Part shown: piece after piece, positions 57,901 through 64,000 of the stretch
Layout: each line of letters starts with the position of its first letter
How positions within the stretch are numbered: the first letter of the stretch is position 1
Assembly: GCA_958450325.1 (NCBI GenBank)
Contig: CAUDLW010000052.1
Location: forward strand, 1-64,000
Direction: 5' to 3'
DNA: 64,000 bases
Origin: Agrostemma githago
Taxonomy: Eukaryota; Streptophyta; Magnoliopsida; Caryophyllales; Caryophyllaceae
Program-made: the position numbers and the translations under genes
The notes under the pieces: model-generated
The model's database searches: none
Told to the model about the DNA's origin: nothing
The model's input: the letters and a program-made list of their open reading frames with translations, nothing else

Positions 57901-60900
57901 ATATGCTAGTCTTAGCTTGTATCGTTTCACTGCATGGGGTCACGGGTGGTCTCATAAAATGCCTTCATCATGGTACACTGATGTAGACTCATTGACAATC
58001 TTCAAATTTGTAGTGTCTTGTAGAGTCAGTGAATATTTTGGATTTTTTAATTCCTGCAATTTGCAAGTGGAACTGTGGAAGGACTGAATCAACTAGAGAT
58101 GTTTGTTGCTTGATTCAACCAGATGTTTTTTGTTATAAGTCGTATGACTATTGCCGTTGCTGAGCTCCCTCCGTTTCCATTTCTCAGATGGCTAAATGTC
58201 AGGAATATCTTTGTCTAACATAATGTTATTTGGACTTTGGAGCTAGTCGATGATCTTGCAATTTAAAAAGCATTATACACTCATATTCGCGATTTACCAT
58301 TTATTTGTGCACAGGACGAAATTATGTCGATGAAAAACGATTCGCATTATTATGAATTTGATGATTATTTGTAATGCTTTGCTTTGCATCTAGTCTTGTT
58401 TAGTTCTTCTAGATTCTAGCCAGTTCAGAGTTCATCTGGCCATTTTTTATTTGATTTATTCCAGTTGCTGTGTTTTGGTACTTATTGGGTCAAACATTTC
58501 TGCCATAATTGATTATCATTCTTGTGTTCACGCAGAATACAAAAGATAACCCTCCGTGCAATACCCTGTTTATTGGGAATCTGGGGGAGAACATAAATGA
58601 GGATGAGTTGAGGGGTCAATTCAGCATGTAAGTATTCTGTTACATTTTTAGAAGTGTATTTTTCTTTATGCTGATCCTCAATTGATAATCTTTTTCATAT
58701 ATTCTATCATGCTCCTCAATTCCTCATAAACATGCATGATTTCTATTTCTTGTATAGGTATTTTAAGTTATTAGTTTTTACAGCCATTTCCGAGGAATTA
58801 TTGGGGCGAACGCTGGAAAACATGGTCAGGTTGAGTGCCGAGTGCCCATTACTAATAATTATGCATGTGCATTCTCTTGGGCGGATTAGGTGCCGACTAC
58901 CGAGGGATTATTGGGATGGAAACTGGAAAACATATAGTTTTGAGTATAAACTTTTGCATATGCCATCAAGAACTTGTTAATCCTTATGGAGTTATATTTG
59001 AAGCTGAATTTCTCTTTAAGAAGGGTTGTCTTCTAGCATCTTTGTTGCTAAAAGCAGCTGATAGCAATTTTCAAGTGATCTTTTCTTTACATTTGTTATA
59101 CTCCTATAGTTTAGCTGTCTTCACTCTTCCTTTGGGCAAGTCGATTAAGAAGGGGATAACGTTATATCATCATGTGACAAGTTGCGGTGGTAATTAAATC
59201 TGAACTTTTTTTTTATATAGAATGTAATCAAACTACCTTACCCCATTCCCTCTAAGTCCCGTCACACCACTTCCATCTCCATAACCCAGCCCTCAATACT
59301 CACTCTCCTACTCCTTCCTTGCATAGCTTCACTTCAACCAAGGTACATCCTGTGTAATTAGATCATGGTAAGAGAAAATTCAAAGTTTCCCTTTGCCACC
59401 ACCTCAAGCATGAGAGATGCTGATGATTGATAGTGCCGAGGAGACCCATTGGTGAAGGGAAGGCCAGGAAGGGGCTTGTCATGAGGAGGTGGCTGCAACA
59501 TGGAGCACATAATCGTGAAGGAACTCTGCGTGGAGGTGCATTGTGGTGGAGAGATAGAGTAAGGTAAATGGCTGGCCTAGTTGCATGGTTGTGGCGTTGT
59601 AATTTTGAAGGTAATGAGTGAGAGTGGACGTGGCTGTTGGGGTTGGGGAAGAGGCTCATTGGACATAAGGAGACGAGGTTGTTAGGGTATGGGTCAGGTA
59701 AAGGAGATGGGGGAGATATTTGTGTTTTTGTGTGGATGGGATAGGGATTTGGGTAAAGCAAAGATGGAGTTGGTTAATCAAGTTGGCCAATTTTTCATTT
59801 GTGTGTAAGTGATTAGTTTTTTCTGTTGTGATTTTGGCAAGCAAAGAGGGAGTTGGTTAATCAAGTTGGCTAATTTTTCATCTGTGTATAAGTGATTAGC
59901 TATTTCTGTTGTGAGTTTAGAGTGTGCTTTGGTCGTAAATGCTTGTAGTTATACCAAATTGACACGGACAACTTTGTAATTTTAACAGAAATACTAATTA
60001 TAAGGAAACGAATTATGAAGAACAAAGCAACCTAAAAGGGCACGTAGGAAGAACATGTAATTAAGGAGAGGGGGAGTAATTGACTTTCATTGTAAATACT
60101 TGATACGGAACACTCATTTGTTGCTTTTATTTTGGTTTATTAATACATAATTTTCTATCAAAGGAAGTTTAAAAATCCAGGGCTGGTCTTCTCTTTCATT
60201 GGTGATCCTAGTGTTAATTGCTTGTATGTGTTGGTCATGGTCTCACATCATGCAGAAGACCTGGTTATAAACAGATGAAGGTTATTAGGCAGGAAAGGCA
60301 CACTGTTTGCTTCATTGAGTTTGAGGTAAGTAGAATTTCCTTGTTTGAATGTCTCATGTCTCATCAATTGAAGTCTTTCTATGCTTCCTATTGTTTTGGC
60401 ACTTCACAGGGAGTTATTTATGTTACCACTGCAGGATGTAAATAGCGCGGCTCAGGTCCACCATAACTTGCAGGGAGCTGTCATTCCCAGTTGTGGTTCT
60501 GTTGGCATGCGGATACAATATCCTCTCTAGTTGTGTGTGTGTGTGGTCGAGATTCCATTAGAAGCAAAGTTTAATGAGAACCTGTCTGCACCACACAAAA
60601 GCATCCTCAGGTCGGCCGACCGGCCGTCTGCCCCAGACCGGCTGGATGTCCTTTTTTTTGTCTTTTTTAAAGTGTATCGGGAGCTCCTAGAAGTGTATGT
60701 GGAGCCTTAGGAGTTTATATGGAGTTCTGACAGTTCTTATTGAACTTTAGGCTCTGATGGGATTATGAATATATATATACACACACACCCGGTCGGGAAT
60801 ATAGGCCAGCCGGTCGGCCGCCCCCTAGCCCTTACTGGCCGGACATCCATTTCTGCTTTTTTTTGCCTTGGTTCTCACAGTTCTCATTTATTGATGGGTT

Positions 60901-63900
60901 CTCACGGGATCATATATATAGAATTAGGATCCCATCCGAACCACAAGTTCGGTACAAACTGTCCGAACCAACTAGTTACACTTTTAGTGACCCCAGTTAC
61001 ACTTTTAAGGACCCCAGTTTGTTTTGACCTTAAAAGTGTAACCGGAGTCTTTAAAGGTTAGTTCGGACGGTTCGTACCGAAAGAAGGTTTAGATGGGATC
61101 TCGTCCCTATATATATACTTTCTCTAGCCTTCTAAGATCTTCTCATTTCATTATTTTATTCGCACCTAAATGAATATAAAGTGGGAAGATCCTAAAAGGC
61201 CGGAGGAAGTATTAAATATGGTATGCATAAATATGCTATTTCCTGTCGTTGCTGTGGATGGTGAACTGTTTTTCGTCCTGAAATTTATCTCTTTGCTCTT
61301 GAGTTGCTAGTGAATTTGCCGTGCTTTCTTTTGATTGTTGATGGCACTTCACTGTTGTGGTTGAAGTTATGTTGCTGTATCATGGTTAGAGATCCATTGT
61401 TGCCTGATCGCTATCTTATTCCAACACTTCACTTGGGCGTCGTGTCATTGCGTTTAACGAACCCGACATTTCAAAACTTCAATTTAAATAAAAATTTGAA
61501 AACTTTGCCCAAAAAATAGTCGTGTCAAACACTCCAACATGTGATGGACACGACACCTCGTCAGACACAACTTGATTGTATTGTGTTATTCTTGCATTGT
61601 TTCTTCAGTATTATTGGTTACTCTTTTTGTCTCTCTAAAAGGTTCATCCTTTCCTTTTGCGCAGTCATAAATCCACGGTGGAAAGCTATGGAGCCATGTG
61701 ATTTTCATGTGTTTCCAAGCATTAACCTTGTATGTGGGCCACCAATTGAAGAAATTGCATTGGATAAAAGGGTATTTAGGCGTAAGGCAAATAAATTCAT
61801 TGCCCAACTACATTATGTCCATGGCTTAATTGCCACCCTTCCTTTTCGGATTGTCTCTTTACAAGGTTCATCTTTTGCTTTATCCTTCTTTGTCTAACTT
61901 TTTTGGTCACTATCAATTGTGACCCCACATATTTTCCCAGTTTTCATTTTCAACCACACATTCTTATCCCCCTTAGTTTTCACGAAGTGGGAGGGGTGGA
62001 CCTCTTAGAGAGACAAATAGAGTATTATATAGTCCCTCCGGTCACTATTTTTTGCCCCATTCCATTAAAATACACCTCAAAAATATTCATGAAATGGGGG
62101 CGAAGAATAGTGACTGGATCGGAGGGAGGTATAATACTGGAAGTAGTATTATTTTCTATTAGATCTCTTTTTATTTAAATTTTTTGAGGGATTTCTAACG
62201 TTTTTTTTGTATAGTTCCTTTTTGTTGAAATAACTTTGAATGGCAATATATCTCGTGCTCACTAATTCTGAAAACGTCTTTTTCTCAGAATTATTGTCTT
62301 TACGTGATTTTTGATTTTTAAAAATTGTCATTTCCAGGACTTTAGGTGAGTTATGGTCTTTCAAACGTTTTCCACCGAATAAAATTTGAGCAACTATTAA
62401 CTTTTTTTTTGCAATTCTCGAAAGTGATAGTTTTTTCCCAAACTAAAAGTTGACACGAAATCTTTGGTTTGAAAAAAAAATCAGAACTTTCGGAATTTCG
62501 TTGTTAAGAGTTATCGTCATTCAAAGTTATTTTCACTAAAAGGACAAGGTACAACATAAAAAACACAGGGATACCATGTAGATAATTCCAAAAGTTTAGG
62601 TTGCTACTTAATCCATTTCCCGCCAAAAAGGGAATATTCCACCTATATTTCAAAATTCCCTCCAATTTTCGTAATGTCCGTCTAGAATACTTTTTAATTT
62701 TTCTTACTCATGTTCCATTGAAGTTGTCTCTCATTTTTATGCGGAATTCTTCCTCCGAAAACATGTGTACGAATAGTATCCTAGGTAGTAGTTTGAAAGA
62801 AAAATTATATTATGTAGAATTGCAAGAACTTGATTTTGATAGGTAGTTATTTATATTTCTTAAAAGTAAATAAATCCACTAATGATAGGCACAAAGAAAA
62901 TGTAGAATCAATAAAAAAAGTTTATTGGAATTGTAAAATAAATAAAAATATATTAAATTGTTTTTTTTAAGTGAGCAAAAAAGTAAAATTTAATAGTCGA
63001 CTTCCATTATAATGACCAGTTTATCACATTTAATGAAAGCCCATGTTTTTATGCTGGTCTAATTGTTGCTTGATGTGGATGGTTTATCAAATTGAATTGT
63101 TCTGTCTAATTATTGCCATTAGTTCGGTTTGATTTCAAAGGAATTTCACATATAAGGACTTAAGGAATGCTAAAAATCTTCACGCATGAAGACATGAAGT
63201 GTAACATGTAAGTGTCTCCTATTGGCAATCGATAGAAGAGTATCTCATGTTATAAACTAAGGAATTACTCCACCCTTTGCCATATGTGTTGAGATCTTAA
63301 ATTTTGGAGAATAACTTTGAATGTCTGATATCTAACATCTTTGCATATTCTACAATAGTTTCAGTTATTCAATTGTAAAATACAGCGATTCTAGTCTAAG
63401 CGTTATATTAAACGGAGTATTGAAGATGGTTATTGAGAAAACATGTGCCTTAAGCCCTTAATTGTATTTTTTTAAAATCGACATGAGCCTCATCCACGTG
63501 GAGGGGAGAAAGTCCTCTTGATAAGCCAAAAAAAGTTTTTTTTTTTTCCAGAACTAATTAACATTGGGTAATTGGGTGGAGTAACTCGGTATATAGACAA
63601 GTATATAGGTGATAAAGTTGAACTGACTTGTTCGTCGCTTGGTTTATTGTTTTAGCATATAGGGATGTTTGCTTGTATTTTTTTAGTCTTTTTTGTTAAC
63701 TTATTTTACATTGCTTCCTCTAGATAATATGCTAGCACTTTGCTGCTCTAGTTGAGGTTGTACTGTTGTACTATCCTTAGAGATAGAACCCTGCTGATTT
63801 TGAAGCAGAATTGTGTGCTTGATGCTACTTGCTATTTATTTCTCGCTGGCTTGCTTTTTTTTATGAATGCCAATTCTTCTTCCTGCTGTATTTTACCTTC

Positions 63901-64000
63901 AATATTCTGTCTCAAATTTGCTTATATTCAAGGATTCATTTTCCTTAACTTGTAACGTTCTCAAAGAATCCCTATGGGAAAAGAAAAGATTCAAATCACC
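51998..64000 (+). CDS. two-RRM RNA-binding protein, At3g21215/scw1-like (3' end beyond window)
   Basis: Probably binds RNA in the nucleus or cytoplasm; related to fungal Whi3/Scw1-type proteins. Coding exons: 51998-52150, 52233-52412, 52507-52582, 53375-53504, 53832-53958, 58536-58627, 60256-60325, 60435-60517, and 63957 to beyond 64000. All join in phase. The protein starts MAGAGIHPYHHQQWPP, followed by a Pro/Ala-rich stretch. RRM1 (about 52-135) has RTIFISGLP and MGFALFSSPEFA. A Pro/Tyr-rich linker follows, then RRM2 (about 225-300) with NTLFIGNLGE and HTVCFIEFE. The last exon reads FSKNPYGKRK, a conserved end of this family. Introns 1-7 are GT-AG; intron 8 is AT-AC. Introns 5, 6 and 8 are swollen by transposons. 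The identification rests on recalled family features, without a search. Confidence 0.88.
53561..53743. mobile_element. Stowaway-like MITE in intron 4
   Basis: CTCCCTTTGTCTCTAAATAAGG and its imperfect inverted partner (complement of CCTTAATAAGAGACGGAAGGAC) are flanked by TA. About 183 bp, diverged. Confidence 0.65.
54653..54809. mobile_element. Stowaway-like MITE in intron 5
   Basis: CTCCCTCCAATTCTTTG and CAAAGAATTGGAGGGAG form long inverted ends. TA follows on the right; the left flank reads CA, so one TSD copy has mutated. Confidence 0.75.
55031..55120. mobile_element. Stowaway-like MITE in intron 5 (90 bp)
   Basis: CTCCCTCCAATTC... and ...AGGAGGGAG ends, with TA on both sides. Confidence 0.78.
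55728..56426. mobile_element. Tourist/PIF-Harbinger-like MITE in intron 5
   Basis: Ends GGGGTCGTTTGGTTC and the complement GGGGAGCGTTTGGTTC lie inside a TAA duplication (55725-55727 and 56427-56429), typical of PIF/Harbinger. The interior repeats GGTATGAG-like motifs and hosts a Stowaway at 56008-56097. Confidence 0.75.
56008..56097. mobile_element. Stowaway MITE nested in the Tourist-like element
   Basis: CTCCCTCCATCCCAAAGAGATG and its inverted partner pair over nearly the whole 90 bp; TA on both sides. Confidence 0.82.
56590..57310 (-). pseudogene. decayed CRM-like integrase C-terminal fragment in intron 5
   Basis: Minus-strand frames read LAHVEFAYNRPPTYDTEHSPFEVVY and KSNKHKKPRFFNGR, diverged from the integrase tails of copies A and B and broken by stops and indels. 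The left end keeps the LTR terminus (GCATCA at 56589-56594), an 18-nt purine gap and the GAATTG-AGGA-CAATTC stem (56613-56628). Homology stops near 57310. Confidence 0.85.
57365..57758. mobile_element. MULE-type MITE in intron 5 (394 bp)
   Basis: Inverted ends of about 150 bp begin GGATTTTCTACATGGTACC and, on the other strand, GGATTTTCTACATGATACCC. The outermost GGATTTTCTAC matches the tip of the autonomous MULE TIR at 46016. No coding sequence and no clear TSD. It lies directly beside the old integrase fragment. Confidence 0.65.
59752..59925 (+). repeat. 84-bp direct duplication in intron 6
   Basis: Two copies of GAGTTGGTTAATCAAGTTGG followed by TTTTTCAT-TGTGT-TAAGTGATTAG, starting near 59766 and 59850, about 90% alike. 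Confidence 0.75.
60913..61116. mobile_element. foldback MITE in intron 8
   Basis: Ends TATATATAGAATTAGGATCCCATC and, inverted, TATATATAGGGACGAGATCCCATC surround about 150 bp that is itself partly self-complementary (AGTTCGG...TTCGGAC and ACACTTTTA...TAAAAGTGT). Confidence 0.55.
61118..61209. mobile_element. Stowaway-like MITE in intron 8 (92 bp)
   Basis: Diverged inverted ends CTTTCTCTAGCCTTCTAAGATCTTC and CTTCCTCCGGCCTTTTAGGATCTTC, flanked by TA. Confidence 0.68.
61621..62022. mobile_element. composite MITE in intron 8 (402 bp)
   Basis: Ends CTCTTTTTGTCTCTCTAAAAGG and, inverted, CTCTATTTGTCTCTCTAAGAGG, flanked by TA. A second copy of the family end (TTGTCTCTTTACAAGGTTCATC) sits inside near 61850, so one element probably inserted into another. 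Related to the MITE at 53561-53743. Confidence 0.62.
62032..62129. mobile_element. Stowaway MITE in intron 8 (98 bp)
   Basis: GTCCCTCCGGTCACTATT and its inverted partner AATAGTGACTGGATCGGAGGGA, flanked by TA. Confidence 0.75.

Larger units (their letters stand above)
60518..63956 (+). other. U12-type AT-AC intron 8 of the RRM gene
   Basis: The exon ends GGATACA and the intron starts ATATCCTCT, close to the U12 donor consensus ATATCCTT. It ends TTCCTTAACTTGTAAC (63941-63956), which contains the U12 branch-site consensus TTCCTTAAC about 8 nt before the terminal AC. Joining at these bases gives CA|G TTC TCA AAG (QFSK) in frame, while a GT-AG join that keeps the conserved SKNPYGKRK is not evident. 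The intron is 3439 bp and holds several MITEs. Confidence 0.85.

Noticed and set aside
59363..59761. 132-codon minus-strand Pro/His-rich frame in RRM intron 6
   Set aside because: Inside an intron of the opposite strand, low complexity, no family resemblance.

Overview
This window is a stretch of plant nuclear DNA, most likely from a core eudicot. The evidence is the spliced host gene with plant-type introns, the Ty3/gypsy retrotransposons of plant lineages, a plant Mutator-like element, and many Stowaway- and Tourist-like MITEs. Caryophyllales is a weak guess from repeat types. There are no bacterial-style operons, no CRISPR arrays, and I saw no tRNA or rRNA genes. About three quarters of the sequence is transposon-derived.

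Layout. 1-10088: an almost complete non-autonomous LTR element with 3.5-kb Tekay-like LTRs that look almost identical; it has no gag or pol. It sits inside a minus-strand CRM-like chromovirus fragment (10089 to about 11450). 11451-13849: no recognisable gene. 13850-21567: a tandem array of a small LTR element in the order LTR-internal x4 plus a fifth LTR, with a 1676-bp period and a 151-codon ORF in each internal region. 22045-27011: a CRM-like element (TSD GAAAC) with a single 1177-codon PR-RT-RH-IN frame and no gag. 27017-31660: single-copy-like DNA with a LINE remnant, a broken CrRLK1L receptor-kinase fragment, a small foldback MITE and a VPS9A-like first exon. 31666-44636: an Athila/Tat-type non-autonomous element (TSD CCAAA) that carries a second gag-less CRM-like element at 35590-40432 (TSD CCTTG). 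46016-51788: an apparently intact autonomous Mutator-like element with 192-bp TIRs. 51998 to the window end: a two-RRM RNA-binding protein gene (At3g21215/scw1 type). It has eight exons plus the start of a ninth, large transposon-filled introns, and a last intron with U12 AT-AC signals.

How the parts relate. The gag-less CRM-like copies encode enzymes but no capsid protein, so they would need Gag supplied in trans, for example by a gag-bearing relative like the 10.1-11.4 kb fragment. The tandem small elements and the Tekay-like and Athila-like elements supply only cis signals and would depend on other elements. In every lineage whose 3' end is visible, a short perfect stem around AGGA or AGGG lies 18-19 nt before the 3' LTR, just upstream of the polypurine tract. 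Stem sequences differ between lineages while loop and spacing stay fixed; this is the most interesting signal here. Nesting order agrees with LTR divergence judged by eye: the Athila-type element is older than the CRM-like copy inside it, and the Tekay-like element is very young.

Limits: all alignments were done by eye, identities are approximate, and family names rest on recognised motifs without a database search.
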